Assembly (NCBI RefSeq): GCF_003702045.1
Contig: NZ_RBTP01000076.1
Span: forward strand, 120,257-184,256
Reading direction: 5' to 3'
DNA from: Pseudomonas viridiflava
GTDB taxonomy: Bacteria; Pseudomonadota; Gammaproteobacteria; Pseudomonadales; Pseudomonadaceae
Length of the DNA stretch: 64,000 bases
Part shown: positions 37,801 to 48,342 of the stretch, one piece after another
Numbering within the stretch: the stretch's first letter is position 1
Layout: each line of letters begins with the position of its first letter
Position numbers and translations under genes: made by a program
The notes under the pieces: generated by a model
Seen by the model: only the letters and a program-made list of their open reading frames with translations
What the model was told of the DNA's origin: nothing
Database searches by the model: none

Positions 37801-40433
37801 GACTTGGCCTTGGGTTTACGAACGCTACCGCCTTTGGACGATGACGCGGCGCCCGTCTTCGACGAGCCGCCTTTGCGGTGTTTACTGGTCTTGCCCGAAG
37901 CAGGCGCGGAGCCCGACGCGGGCCTGTCAGACTTTCCCGACGATGCCTTGCTACCGCCCTTCGCTTCAGCCAGAAGGGCTTTTTTCATTTCGCGGCTCTT
38001 GCGCACTTCTGCGTTTTTCGCTGCGGCATCGCTCGGGCGATAAGCCTCGACCGGCGCTTCTTTGGTCGCCGCTGTACGACGCCCGGATTTGGCCGGAGCC
38101 TTTTCCTTTTCAGCGGCAGCAGCAGGCGCTGCGGTTTCCTGACCGCGGCGCTTGCGCCCAGGCGAGGATGTGGTCGCGGCAGATTTCTCGGAAATCTCGA
38201 AGTCGATCTTGCGCTCGTCGAGGTCGACACGCATGACCTTCACCTCAACCGTGTCACCCAAGCGGAAATTACGCCCGGTGCGTTCGCCGGCAAGACGGTG
38301 ATGCAGCGGATCGAAGTGGTAGTAGTCGCCCGGCAATGCCGTAACATGTACCAGACCTTCAACGTAGATGTCGGTCAGCTCGACGAACAGACCGAAGCCG
38401 GTGACGGCAGTGATCACGCCCGGGAACGATTCGCCTACGCGGTCTTTCATGTACTCGCACTTGAGCCAGTTCACCACGTCACGGGTGGCTTCGTCGGCAC
38501 GGCGCTCGCTCATGGAGCACTGCTCGCCCATCTGCTCCAGCAGCGCTTCGTCGTACGGATAGATGCGCGCTTTGGGAATGGCTGCAGCACCGGCACGACG
38601 CACATGCGGCGTGTCTTGCTTGGAGCGGATCACGCTACGAATGGCACGGTGAGTCAGCAGGTCCGGATAACGACGGATCGGCGAAGTGAAGTGCGTATAG
38701 GCTTCGTAGTTCAGACCGAAGTGGCCGTTGTTGTCCGAGCTGTACACAGCCTGACTCAACGAACGCAACATCACGGTCTGAATCAGATGGTAGTCCGGAC
38801 GGTCGCGAACGGTTTCAAGCAGCGCTTGATAATCCTTTGGCGTCGGCCCGTCCTTGCCCTTGTGCAGCGTCAGACCCAGCTCGCCCAGGAAGGCACGGAG
38901 CTTTTCCAGACGCTCTGGCGGCGGACCATCGTGCACACGGTACAGCGCAGGGATTTCATGCTTTTTCAGGAATTCAGCGGTGGCAACGTTGGCCGCCAGC
39001 ATGCATTCCTCGATCAACTTGTGAGCATCATTGCGCGTGGTCGGGCGGATCTCGGCAATCTTGCGCTCGGAACCGAAGATGATGCGGGTTTCCTGCGTTT
39101 CGAAGTCGATGGCACCACGCACATGACGCGCACCCAGCAGCACTTTGTAGAGCGCATAAAGCTGCTTGAGGTGCGGCACCACGTCGCCGTATTCACCACG
39201 CAAGCTCTTGGCTTCAGCGGTTTTCGGCTGTTCCAGAATGGTGCTGACCTTGTTGTAGGTCAGGCGCGCATGGGAGTGAATGACGGCTTCGTAGAATACG
39301 TAATCAGTCATTTCGCCGGTCTTGGAGATGGTCATCTCACACACCATTGCCAAGCGATCGACGTGCGGGTTCAGCGAGCAAAGACCGTTGGACAACTGCT
39401 CAGGCAACATCGGCACGACACGCTCGGGGAAGTACACCGAGTTGCCACGCACCTGGGATTCAGCGTCCAGCGCCGAGCCGATCTTCACGTAGCTCGATAC
39501 GTCGGCAATCGCCACGTAGAGCTTCCAGCCTCCGGAGAACAGGCGCAGCTTGCCCGGCTTGGCTTCGCAATAGACCGCATCGTCGAAGTCGCGCGCGTCT
39601 TCACCGTCAATAGTGACGAAAGGCAGGTGACGCAGGTCGACGCGATGTTCCTTGTCCTTGTCTTCGACTTCCGGCTTGAGTTTGGCCGCTTCCTTGAGTA
39701 CGGCTTCAGGCCATACATGGGGAATGTCGTAGGTACGCAGCGCGACATCGATTTCCATGCCGGGCGCCATGTAGTTGCCCACCACCTCCATCACATCGCC
39801 TTGCGGCTGGAAGCGCGGGGTCGGCCAGTGAGTGATTTTCACCTCGACGAACTGACCGACCTTGGCACCGTTGTTGCGACCCGGCGTGACCAGCACTTCC
39901 TGCTGGATTTTCGGATTATCCGGGACCACGAAACCGATGCCGCTTTCTTCGAAATAACGCCCCACGATCGTTTCGTGACCACGGGAAATGACCTCGACGA
40001 TCACGCCTTCTCGACGACCGCGACGATCCAGACCGGAAACGCGCGCCAGGGCACGGTCGCCGTCGAACACCAGACGCATCTGCGCCGGGCTCATGAACAG
40101 GTCATCGGAACCGTCATCAGGGACCAGGAAGCCGAAACCGTCGCGATGGCCGGAAATACGACCGAGGATCAAGTCGAGCTTGTCCACTGGGGCATAGGTG
40201 CCGCGACGGGTGTAGATCAATTGAGCGTCGCGTTCCATCGCACGAAGGCGACGACGCAGGGCCTCGAATTGATCTTCAGTGGTCAGGCCGAATTCTTCGA
40301 CCAGTTGCTCGCGACTGGCCGGCGAACCACGCTCGGCAAGGTGCTGAAGGATCAGCTCACGGCTGGGAATAGGGTTTTCATATTTTTCCGCTTCACGAGC
40401 GGCCTCGGGATCGAGGGACTGCCAATCGGCCAT
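37797..40433 (-). CDS. rnr: Ribonuclease R
   Basis: This 878-residue 3'-5' exonuclease has an N-terminal winged helix (about 25-90), cold-shock domains, and the RNB catalytic domain with the Asp cluster in TIDGEDARDFDDAVYCE near residue 285. It then has an S1 domain (about 645-725, FPGVITAVTGFGLFVELTDIY). The last about 135 residues are a basic low-complexity tail rich in Lys, Ala and Ser, longer than in E. coli RNase R (813 residues in total). It degrades structured RNA and defective rRNA. It is followed by rlmB with a 4-base overlap. Its promoter should lie in the 220 bases before it, towards the tRNA genes. Confidence 0.96.
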   Translation of the reverse strand: MADWQSLDPEAAREAEKYENPIPSRELILQHLAERGSPASREQLVEEFGLTTEDQFEALRRRLRAMERDAQLIYTRRGTYAPVDKLDLILGRISGHRDGFGFLVPDDGSDDLFMSPAQMRLVFDGDRALARVSGLDRRGRREGVIVEVISRGHETIVGRYFEESGIGFVVPDNPKIQQEVLVTPGRNNGAKVGQFVEVKITHWPTPRFQPQGDVMEVVGNYMAPGMEIDVALRTYDIPHVWPEAVLKEAAKLKPEVEDKDKEHRVDLRHLPFVTIDGEDARDFDDAVYCEAKPGKLRLFSGGWKLYVAIADVSSYVKIGSALDAESQVRGNSVYFPERVVPMLPEQLSNGLCSLNPHVDRLAMVCEMTISKTGEMTDYVFYEAVIHSHARLTYNKVSTILEQPKTAEAKSLRGEYGDVVPHLKQLYALYKVLLGARHVRGAIDFETQETRIIFGSERKIAEIRPTTRNDAHKLIEECMLAANVATAEFLKKHEIPALYRVHDGPPPERLEKLRAFLGELGLTLHKGKDGPTPKDYQALLETVRDRPDYHLIQTVMLRSLSQAVYSSDNNGHFGLNYEAYTHFTSPIRRYPDLLTHRAIRSVIRSKQDTPHVRRAGAAAIPKARIYPYDEALLEQMGEQCSMSERRADEATRDVVNWLKCEYMKDRVGESFPGVITAVTGFGLFVELTDIYVEGLVHVTALPGDYYHFDPLHHRLAGERTGRNFRLGDTVEVKVMRVDLDERKIDFEISEKSAATTSSPGRKRRGQETAAPAAAAEKEKAPAKSGRRTAATKEAPVEAYRPSDAAAKNAEVRKSREMKKALLAEAKGGSKASSGKSDRPASGSAPASGKTSKHRKGGSSKTGAASSSKGGSVRKPKAKS

Positions 40434-40595
40434 TAGATAGTTTTCACCTTGTATATATGAGGGTTAGTTTGGCATAGACCTAATGAAACGGGAAATTTCA
40501 CGCTCAAACAGCCCATTAAAAAGCACACCGAGCTGCCCTGAAACGCCTGCTGCGCACCGCTGGCGAAATTTTTGGGCTTTTTTTCATCAACGGGC

Positions 40596-40624
40596 TTTAC
40601 AGCCCAAAAGACGCTCCGTATAGT
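40596..40624 (+). promoter_or_regulatory. Promoter of tRNA-Leu copy 1
   Basis: TTTACA (40596-40601), a 17-base spacer and TATAGT (40619-40624) form a sigma-70 promoter. The next bases (GCGCGCC) are a GC-rich discriminator typical of stringently controlled stable-RNA genes. Confidence 0.8.
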
Positions 40625-40657
40625 GCGCGCCATCGACAGGTTGATGCCTGAAGATTT

Positions 40658-40744
40658 GCCCAGATGGTGAAATTGGTAGACACGCCAGCTTCAGGTGCTG
40701 GTGACCGCAAGGTCGTGGAAGTTCGAGTCTTCTTCTGGGCACCA
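40658..40744 (+). tRNA. tRNA-Leu (anticodon CAG), copy 1
   Basis: The 87 bases fold as a class II tRNA. The acceptor arms GCCCAGA/TCTGGGC pair, with discriminator A and an encoded CCA end. The anticodon stem CCAGC/GCTGG encloses the loop TTCAGGT, giving anticodon CAG, which reads the codon CUG. A long variable arm (GTGACCGCAAGGTC region) is present, as expected for leucine. It is identical to the second copy 248 bases downstream. Confidence 0.97.
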
Positions 40745-40784
40745 ATTCAAAGCAGAAGCCTACAACAGGTTGATGCTTCACAAG

Positions 40785-40806
40785 AACCCGCGAAAGCGGG
40801 TTTTTG
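40785..40806 (+). terminator. Terminator after tRNA-Leu copy 1
   Basis: AACCCGC/GCGGGTT with a GAAA tetraloop, followed by TTT. Confidence 0.85.
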
Positions 40807-40842
40807 CATTCTGGGGTTTTGATTATTAAATCAAAACAGGGG

Positions 40843-40871
40843 TTTACAGAATAAAACGATCGCCGTATAGT
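40843..40871 (+). promoter_or_regulatory. Promoter of tRNA-Leu copy 2
   Basis: TTTACA (40843-40848), 17 bases and TATAGT (40866-40871) repeat the exact geometry of the copy 1 promoter, again with a GCGCCCC discriminator. The second copy is therefore an independent transcription unit. Confidence 0.8.
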
Positions 40872-40905
40872 GCGCCCCATCGGCAACGCAGACGTCGTCG
40901 ATGCT

Positions 40906-40992
40906 GCCCAGATGGTGAAATTGGTAGACACGCCAGCTTCAGGTGCTGGTGACCGCAAGGTCGTGGAAGTTCGAGTCTTCTTCTGGGCACCA
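40906..40992 (+). tRNA. tRNA-Leu (anticodon CAG), copy 2
   Basis: All 87 bases are identical to the copy at 40658-40744, including the encoded CCA. The downstream AATTCAAA is also shared, so the duplication unit extends past the gene. A terminator follows at once. Confidence 0.97.
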
Positions 40993-40997
40993 ATTCA

Positions 40998-41030
40998 AAA
41001 AAACCGAGCCATTGGCTCGGTTTTTTGCTT
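40998..41030 (+). terminator. Terminator after tRNA-Leu copy 2
   Basis: An AAAAAACCGAGCC/GGCTCGGTTTTTT stem with a short ATT loop has A and T runs on each side, so it can also serve the minus strand. Confidence 0.9.
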
Positions 41031-41152
41031 TCTGATATCCGGATGACTCCCATCCGTATCAAGTGCGATATGCAGAAAAGGCAACCTGATCGCCCCAGAA
41101 GCGGTAACCGCTCCGACGGATGGATGGCCACCCGCCAGGCGTTCACTATGTT

Positions 41153-43087
41153 TTAAGCCCTGAACTGCCCCAGGCTTGCCTTTAATCTCACCGCGAGCTT
41201 GTCCAGCGTACGCCCGCTCGCCGTTGTCTCTACCACCGCCTGAGCAGCTTTCTCGGCCTGCGCGTGGATCACCTCAACACGCCCTCGCACAGCTTGTGCG
41301 CCCTGAGCCTGATGTTCGGCTGCACGTGTCGCCAGGCCAATGGCCGCATGAACCTGCTCGACCGAAACCTGTACGGTCTGCTGTAATCGTGCGCTGTCAC
41401 GCAGCACGGCCAGGCCTTCTTTCGCTTGCCGGCCTGCCAGACCGATGGTTGCAACCGCTTCCTTGGCACCCGCCTGCAACTTGGTGATGTGCTCCTGAAT
41501 ATCCCCGGTGGAACTCTGTGTCTTGCTGGCTAAGGCGCGAACCTCGTCGGCCACTACGGCAAACCCACGGCCCGTTTCACCCGCGCGCGCCGCCTCGATG
41601 GCCGCATTGAGGGCCAACAGATTGGTCTGCTCGGCAATGCTCTGAATCACCTCCAGCACCACTTCGATCTGCTGGCTCTGTTGCGCCAGACGCTCAATGA
41701 CCTGCGCACCGGTATCGACCTGCCCGGCCAGCGCCTCGATCAGCCCGCCCACCTGATTGGAAGTACGTGTGTTTTCATCGGTCGCCTGCTTGATATCGAT
41801 CACCTGCCGCAGAGCCTCCTGCATCACATGGCTCTCAGCCTGAGCTTCATCTGCCATCTGCGCCAAGGCCTGCAGGCTGGCAGCCACTTCGTCGCGCTGC
41901 AAGGCGGCAGCGGCGTCGGCACCCGCGTTGCGCTGACTCATGGCGCCGATCTCGACACCTGTCAGCTGCGCCACCTCCCCCGCCTCACGAACGATAGGCT
42001 GCAGCTTGTCGATAAAACGATTGACTGCTGCCGACATGTCGCCGATCTCGTCATTGCTGTCGAGCTTGACCCGACGGGTCAGGTCCCCCTCGCCTGCGGC
42101 CAGGTCGTTGAGCGCAGCAATCAGCAGGTGCAGCTTGCTGACCACGCGGCGGCCCAACACGACGGCCAGTAACAGCAGCACGCACAAGCCAATCAACGCC
42201 AGCCCGACACCGATTTTCCAGCGCAACTCCTGCGCCGCCTGCTGAACCGCAGACCGGGTATTGCTGGCCATTGCCGTCGCAGCTGTCTGCGCCGACTCCA
42301 GCCGAGTGCGCAACGCTGCCGAACTGTCTTTAGAGGCACCGGCAAGACTTTCGGAAACCAGTTGCTCGCCACTGGTAATCAACGTAGCGAAGCGCTTGTC
42401 CAGCGCGGCGAGGTCTGCTTCGACCAGGGCCGTCGAAACCCCCATGCGCACCTTGCCGATCTCGACACCGTTGGGGCTGATAGAAGCCTCGACGTAGTAA
42501 ACCGAGGAATCGTTTTTGGCCGCGTTGAGAATCTTGTCCATCGCCCGCTCGCCCTCCCCCTTGGCCAGCAGCGCTTTGACCAGTGGATTGTCGCGATTCA
42601 TGTAACGCGTCAGGTGCTCACCAGCGGCATCGTCATACACCACGAACAGTACATTGGGATTACGCTGGGCGCGCCGGGCGAATTCAGACAATGTCGGCGT
42701 GTCGTTATCCCACATGGCTCGCGGCGCAACCGCCGCCAGCAATTCGGCCATGTCGGTCGCGGATTCCTTTAGGTCTTTTTCCAGCGTGGCGCGCAGTTGC
42801 GCCTGCTCCTCCTTCAGACGCGTGGACAGTCCGGTGCTGAGACGCTGACGGGTGCTGGCAGAAAGCGCATCCAGGCTGGATGTCACTTCATTACTCGCCC
42901 GCTCAAGCTCGGAAGACACATGTTGCGAATCTACCCCTAGGCGGTTGGCGAGATCCGCCTCAAGCGCGGTGACCGTGCTCCGGGTGAGCGCAACCGCGAC
43001 CACCACCTGCACCAAAAGGGCAACACCGAGCGCGATGAACACCGGGCGCAGCAAACGACTTTGCAAAAGAGATAAAACAGCCGACAC
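41153..43087 (-). CDS. Methyl-accepting chemotaxis protein
   Basis: This 644-residue chemoreceptor has TM1 at about 14-34, a long periplasmic sensor (about 35-290) with predicted helices and a central ligand-like segment ([20 protein letters not shown]), and TM2 at about 292-312. A HAMP domain is at about 313-365 ([27 protein letters not shown] in pieces), and the cytoplasmic signalling hairpin has its tip near [20 protein letters not shown]. The sensor has no recognised PAS/Cache motif in my reading, so the ligand is unknown. There is no C-terminal pentapeptide for CheR docking; the protein ends [10 protein letters not shown]. It stands alone next to the tRNA genes. Confidence 0.93.
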   Translation of the reverse strand: MSAVLSLLQSRLLRPVFIALGVALLVQVVVAVALTRSTVTALEADLANRLGVDSQHVSSELERASNEVTSSLDALSASTRQRLSTGLSTRLKEEQAQLRATLEKDLKESATDMAELLAAVAPRAMWDNDTPTLSEFARRAQRNPNVLFVVYDDAAGEHLTRYMNRDNPLVKALLAKGEGERAMDKILNAAKNDSSVYYVEASISPNGVEIGKVRMGVSTALVEADLAALDKRFATLITSGEQLVSESLAGASKDSSAALRTRLESAQTAATAMASNTRSAVQQAAQELRWKIGVGLALIGLCVLLLLAVVLGRRVVSKLHLLIAALNDLAAGEGDLTRRVKLDSNDEIGDMSAAVNRFIDKLQPIVREAGEVAQLTGVEIGAMSQRNAGADAAAALQRDEVAASLQALAQMADEAQAESHVMQEALRQVIDIKQATDENTRTSNQVGGLIEALAGQVDTGAQVIERLAQQSQQIEVVLEVIQSIAEQTNLLALNAAIEAARAGETGRGFAVVADEVRALASKTQSSTGDIQEHITKLQAGAKEAVATIGLAGRQAKEGLAVLRDSARLQQTVQVSVEQVHAAIGLATRAAEHQAQGAQAVRGRVEVIHAQAEKAAQAVVETTASGRTLDKLAVRLKASLGQFRA

Positions 43088-43197
43088 AGGAGAATCCCTC
43101 CAACCTGAGCGCCATTAAAATAGTGGCACTTTTCTGTCATTTGTATAGCAAGGCCCGTGCCGTGATGCAATTCACATTTTGTTTGTCCCTAAAGGAT

Positions 43198-43319
43198 CGG
43201 ACGCGGAGCGCTCTGAGAAGCATTCCCGCGCAGCGCGTGAAGAGCGATCATCGAGTGCCTGCAACGGATTGCGCCCATCGCTCCGCGTGGGCATGCAGCC
43301 CGTTGCGCTGAGCGTCACA
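43198..43319. repeat. REP-like palindrome cluster
   Basis: GGACGCGGAGCGCTC, CATTCCCGCGCAGCGCGTGA, CGCTCCGCGTGGGCATGC and GCGCTGAGCGTCAC are diverged arms of the GATCGTTCCCACG family. The element fills most of the gap between the chemoreceptor start and the purA terminator. Confidence 0.7.
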
Positions 43320-43338
43320 CTCAAATTGAAGCCAAAAA

Positions 43339-43361
43339 AAGGGCCGCACATGGCGACCCTT
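43339..43361 (-). terminator. Terminator after purA
   Basis: A 9-base stem (AAGGGTCGC/GCGGCCCTT on the minus strand, one G-T pair) with a 5-base loop is followed by a T run, 23 bases after the purA stop. Confidence 0.85.
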
Positions 43362-43383
43362 CTTTTTTGCAGCTAGCGACGCA

Positions 43384-44691
<1,308 letters not shown>

Positions 44692-44730
44692 TCACGCAAA
44701 CTTGGTGCCGGCGGCGGCCGGCAGGAATAC

Positions 44731-45918
44731 TCAAGAAGCCAGCGGCATTACCTGCCAGCGCTCGCCATGCTGAATCAATTGCCGGTCACAATCGGCTTCA
44801 CGCGCCGCGCTCACCTGCTGCCCAGGCAATGCCTGAACGACACGCTGACCTTCGCTGCGCAACTGGCACACCTGCTGCCAGAGTGCCGCATCCGTGCTGT
44901 CCGGCATCCAGATGCCACCGGACGGTAAAACGATTTCTGCCTGCCCCAGCGTTACCAGGGTTTTCAGGTCAGTGGAAAAGCCGGTCGCCGGACGGGCACG
45001 ACCGAAGTCGGCACCGATGTCGTCATAACGGCCGCCCTGAGCAATGGATTGGCCAACACCCGGCACGAACACCGCGAACACGACGCCCGTGTGGTAGTGA
45101 TAGCCACGCAGCTCGCCAAGGTCAAAATACAGTGGCAACTGCGGGAAGCGAGCGGCGAGGCGGTCGGCAATGCTCACCAGATCATCCAGCGCAGCCAGCA
45201 CTGGAGCAGGCGCACCGGCCAGACGATCACGGGCCGCAGCCAGCACTTCGTGACCGCCGCACAGATCAACCAGCGCACGCAGCATCGAGGCCAGCTCTTG
45301 CGGCAGATTGGCCGTCAGGGCTACCACTTCATCAATGGCCTTGCGCTGCATGGCATCGAACAACTGCTGCTCGACTTCGCCCGACAGACCGGCAGCACGC
45401 GCCAGACCGCGATAGATGCCGACATGCCCAAGGTCCATGTGTACATCCGGCACGTCAGCCATCTGCAGCATGGCGAGCATCAGGCTGATAACTTCGACAT
45501 CGCTGCTCGGGCTTGCATCGCCATACAGCTCGGCGCCGAGCTGGATCGGGCTGCGGGAGGAAGACAAGGCACGCGGCTGAGCATGCAGAACGCTGCCTGC
45601 GTAGCACAGACGGCTTGGACCTTCACGCTTGAGCGTATGTGCGTCGATGCGCGCAACCTGCGGCGTGATGTCGGCACGAAAGCCCATCTGCCGACCCGAC
45701 TGCGGATCGATAACCTTGAAGGTGCGCAGATCCAGATCCGAACCTGCGCCAGTCAGCAGGGACTCCAGATACTCGATATGCGGGGTGACGACGAACTCAT
45801 AGCCCCAGCTCTGAAACAGATCCAACACCTGACGACGCGCTACTTCAATGCGCGCCGCTTCCGGTGGCAGTACTTCTTCGATGCCATCTGGTAGCAGCCA
45901 GCGGTCAACCGTTGCCAT
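44731..45918 (-). CDS. hisZ: ATP phosphoribosyltransferase regulatory subunit HisZ
   Basis: This is 395 residues from [21 protein letters not shown]; longer frames to 46134 run into the hflC terminator and are rejected. It is a histidyl-tRNA-synthetase-like protein with class II core segments ([31 protein letters not shown]) but no full synthetase anticodon domain and no need to charge tRNA. HisZ assembles with the short HisG to form active ATP phosphoribosyltransferase and senses histidine. hisG itself is not in this window. It is followed by purA. Confidence 0.93.
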   Translation of the reverse strand: MATVDRWLLPDGIEEVLPPEAARIEVARRQVLDLFQSWGYEFVVTPHIEYLESLLTGAGSDLDLRTFKVIDPQSGRQMGFRADITPQVARIDAHTLKREGPSRLCYAGSVLHAQPRALSSSRSPIQLGAELYGDASPSSDVEVISLMLAMLQMADVPDVHMDLGHVGIYRGLARAAGLSGEVEQQLFDAMQRKAIDEVVALTANLPQELASMLRALVDLCGGHEVLAAARDRLAGAPAPVLAALDDLVSIADRLAARFPQLPLYFDLGELRGYHYHTGVVFAVFVPGVGQSIAQGGRYDDIGADFGRARPATGFSTDLKTLVTLGQAEIVLPSGGIWMPDSTDAALWQQVCQLRSEGQRVVQALPGQQVSAAREADCDRQLIQHGERWQVMPLAS

Positions 45919-46092
45919 TACGCCTTTCCCCTGTGATCCGGGCGGCCAGCCTTGAAGCCAGCCTTGAGTGAAGCAGAAAGTGATGCGCTGTATGACGGGC
46001 ACGACAAACGCCCGAGACAGGCCTTGCAGACCACTTTCCTCGAAAAATCTTGCCGATCGCCATACAGGCCCCGGCCAATCAATCGTGCAGAC

Positions 46093-46118
46093 GCAAAAAA
46101 GCCGGGAATTTCCCGGCT
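46093..46118 (-). terminator. Terminator after hflC
   Basis: AGCCGGGA/TCCCGGCT with a 3-base loop, followed on the minus strand by TTTTTTG. It closes the long hfl operon before hisZ. Confidence 0.88.
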
Positions 46119-46147
46119 GCCGCATGATACACACGTTTTACCGAACG

Positions 46148-46188
46148 ATCACCCCACCGGACGGTTTTGCCGCCCGGCGGGTGATTTA
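46148..46188 (-). other. Second hairpin between hflC and its terminator
   Basis: ATCACC(C)CACCGG pairs imperfectly with CCGGCGGGTGAT, with an inner CGG/CCG extension around a TTTTG loop. It has no T-run, so it is probably an RNA-stabilising structure or a decayed terminator at the hflC 3' end. Confidence 0.4.
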
Positions 46189-46201
46189 TTACAGCCTGAT
46201 A

Positions 46202-47071
46202 TTACGGCTTGGCTTTTTCCAGATAGCGAAAGAACTCGCTGTTCGGATCAAGCACCAGCATGTCGGTCTTGTTCGCGAAGCTTTCACGGTAGGCACGCAG
46301 GCTGCGATAGAACGCATAGAACTCCTGATCCTGACCGTAAGCCTTGGAGTAGATCGCAGCGGCTTGGGCATCACCATCACCGCGCGCCTCTTCAGACTCG
46401 CGATAGGCTTCAGCCAACAGCACACGACGCTGACGATCGGCATCGGCACGAATACCTTCGGCCAGCTCGTTACCCTTGGCACGGTGCTCACGGGCTTCAC
46501 GCTCACGCTCGGTGCTCATGCGCTCGAACACGCTGCGGTTCACTTCTTTGGGCAGGTCGATGGCCTTGACGCGAACGTCCACCACTTCAATACCCAACTC
46601 TTTCTCGGCCATGCGATTCAGGGAACCGGTGATATCAGCCATCAGTGCGTCACGCTCACCCGACACGACTTCATGCAGGGTGCGCTTGCCGAACTGATCA
46701 CGCAGGCCGGATTCCAGACGACGCGACAAACGCTCGTCGGCAATCTGCTTAAGACCGGAAGTCGCCGTGTAGAAACGCTCGGCATCCTTCACACGCCACT
46801 TGGCGTACGCATCCACCATCACGGCTTTCTTTTCCAGCGTCAGAAAACGCTGGGTCGGGGCATCGAGGGTCAGCAGACGGCCGTCGAACTTGCGCACCTG
46901 GTTCACATAAGGAACCTTCACGTGAAGGCCCGGCTGTACATCGGCCTGTACCACGCGACCAAATTGCAGCAGCACTGCACGTTCGGTCTGCGACACGATG
47001 TAGAAGCTGTTCCAGGCAATGACTGCCAGTACCACGCCAACAATTAGGGTGATCAGCGATTTATTACTCAT
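46202..47071 (-). CDS. hflC: HflC, membrane regulator of FtsH
   Basis: This 289-residue SPFH/prohibitin-family protein has one N-terminal membrane anchor (about 5-25, LITLIVGVVLAVIAWNSFYI) and a periplasmic SPFH domain (RAVLLQFGRVVQADVQPGLHVKVPY in parts). It then has a long coiled coil rich in Arg, Glu and Ala (STEREREAREHRAKGNELAEG). It forms large HflK-HflC cages around the FtsH protease and limits its access to membrane substrates. Its ATG overlaps the hflK stop by one base. Confidence 0.96.
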   Translation of the reverse strand: MSNKSLITLIVGVVLAVIAWNSFYIVSQTERAVLLQFGRVVQADVQPGLHVKVPYVNQVRKFDGRLLTLDAPTQRFLTLEKKAVMVDAYAKWRVKDAERFYTATSGLKQIADERLSRRLESGLRDQFGKRTLHEVVSGERDALMADITGSLNRMAEKELGIEVVDVRVKAIDLPKEVNRSVFERMSTEREREAREHRAKGNELAEGIRADADRQRRVLLAEAYRESEEARGDGDAQAAAIYSKAYGQDQEFYAFYRSLRAYRESFANKTDMLVLDPNSEFFRYLEKAKP

Positions 47072-48246
47072 CAGCGACTCTCCCTGGAACGTGCATCGCG
47101 CTGCTGAGTATCGACCGCTCGCACGCCGACATCAGGTGCAGTCGTGGATGAGCTACCGGCACTCGAAGCATTACCGGTGCTGCTGCGACTGTTTTCCATC
47201 ATTTTATCGAGCGGCAGATAGAGCAGATTGTTCTGCCCTTTGTCACCGGTCACGAGCACTTTGCTGGTATTGCTGAAGACTTCCTGCATGGTATCCAGGT
47301 ACAGACGCTGACGGGTCACTTCAGGTGCCTTGCGGTACTCGGCAACCAGTTTGGTGAAGCGGTCGGCCTCACCCTTGGCGCGCGAAACCACTTCGTCACG
47401 GTAACCGTTGGCGTCTTCAAGAATGCGCTGGGCCTGACCACGGGCTTCCGGGATCACACCATTGGCGTAGCTTTCAGCCTGGTTGCGGGCACGCTGCTCG
47501 TCTTCACGGGCACGGATAACGTCGTCGAACGCTTCCTGCACTTCACGCGGCGCGGCTGCGCTTTGAACGTTCACCTGAGTCACTGTGATACCAGTGCGAT
47601 AGGTGTCGAGGAAACGCTGGAGGCGCTCTTTGATTTCGCTCGCCATCAGCTCACGACCTTCGGTCAGCACCTGATCCATTGCCGTGGAGCCCACGACATG
47701 GCGCAGCGCACTTTCAGTGGCGTGCTGCAGACTGATTTCAGGCTGATCGACGTTCAGGACGAAATCCTGAAGATTGCTGATTTTGTACTGCACGGTCAGC
47801 GGCACTTCGACGATGTTCTCGTCTTCGGTGAGCATCTGACCCTGCTTGCTATAGGCACGCTCGCGCGTCACGTTTTCCATGTACTTGCGATCGAACGGCG
47901 GGAAATAGATGTTCAGTCCCGGCCCCACGGTTTCGTGATACTGGCCAAAACGAAGCACGACAGCTTGTTCCTGCTCGTCAACGACGTAAATGGCGCTGTA
48001 GAGCCAGAAAGCGACAAGCACGACCAGAGCAATGCCGAGCAGACCGAAGCCGCCGCCTTTGCCTGAATTGCCACCGCTGCCGTCACCACTGCGTTTCTTA
48101 CCGCCGCCGAACAACCCATTCAGGCTCTCCTGCAGCTTACGGAAGGCCTCGTCGAGATCAGGTGGTCCCTTGCGGTCGCCGCCACGGCGTTTTCCACCCC
48201 AGGGATCTTGATTATTCGAGTTGCCACCCGGCTCATTCCAAGCCAT
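47071..48246 (-). CDS. hflK: HflK, membrane regulator of FtsH
   Basis: This is 391 residues from MAWNEPGGNSNNQDPWGG after GGAGAGCG. A Gly/Asn/Arg-rich cytosolic N-terminus (about 1-75) with GNSGKGGGFG leads to one membrane helix (about 78-98, LLGIALVVLVAFWLYSAIYV), the SPFH domain with RFGQYHETVGPGLNIYFPP, then a coiled coil and a Ser/Ala-rich C-tail. It partners HflC. It is 96 bases after hflX and probably in the same transcript. Confidence 0.96.
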   Translation of the reverse strand: MAWNEPGGNSNNQDPWGGKRRGGDRKGPPDLDEAFRKLQESLNGLFGGGKKRSGDGSGGNSGKGGGFGLLGIALVVLVAFWLYSAIYVVDEQEQAVVLRFGQYHETVGPGLNIYFPPFDRKYMENVTRERAYSKQGQMLTEDENIVEVPLTVQYKISNLQDFVLNVDQPEISLQHATESALRHVVGSTAMDQVLTEGRELMASEIKERLQRFLDTYRTGITVTQVNVQSAAAPREVQEAFDDVIRAREDEQRARNQAESYANGVIPEARGQAQRILEDANGYRDEVVSRAKGEADRFTKLVAEYRKAPEVTRQRLYLDTMQEVFSNTSKVLVTGDKGQNNLLYLPLDKMMENSRSSTGNASSAGSSSTTAPDVGVRAVDTQQRDARSRESR

Positions 48247-48342
48247 AGCGCTCTCCATCTGATAAAGCAAAGACGCACCTTCGGCGCGCCGCCCCATGCT
48301 ACAGAATGCCCGTGAAAGCCGTACAACGGCTTTCTCGTGCTT

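Noticed and set aside
37878-40436. An 852-residue open frame on the plus strand opposite rnr
   Set aside because: It is antisense to a clear RNase R gene. Its product is Arg/His/Gln-rich with no domain and no ribosome binding site; GC-rich codon bias creates such mirror frames throughout the window.
41000-41150. A third tRNA after the leucine pair
   Set aside because: The sequence after the second terminator does not form a cloverleaf and has no further acceptor-stem match.
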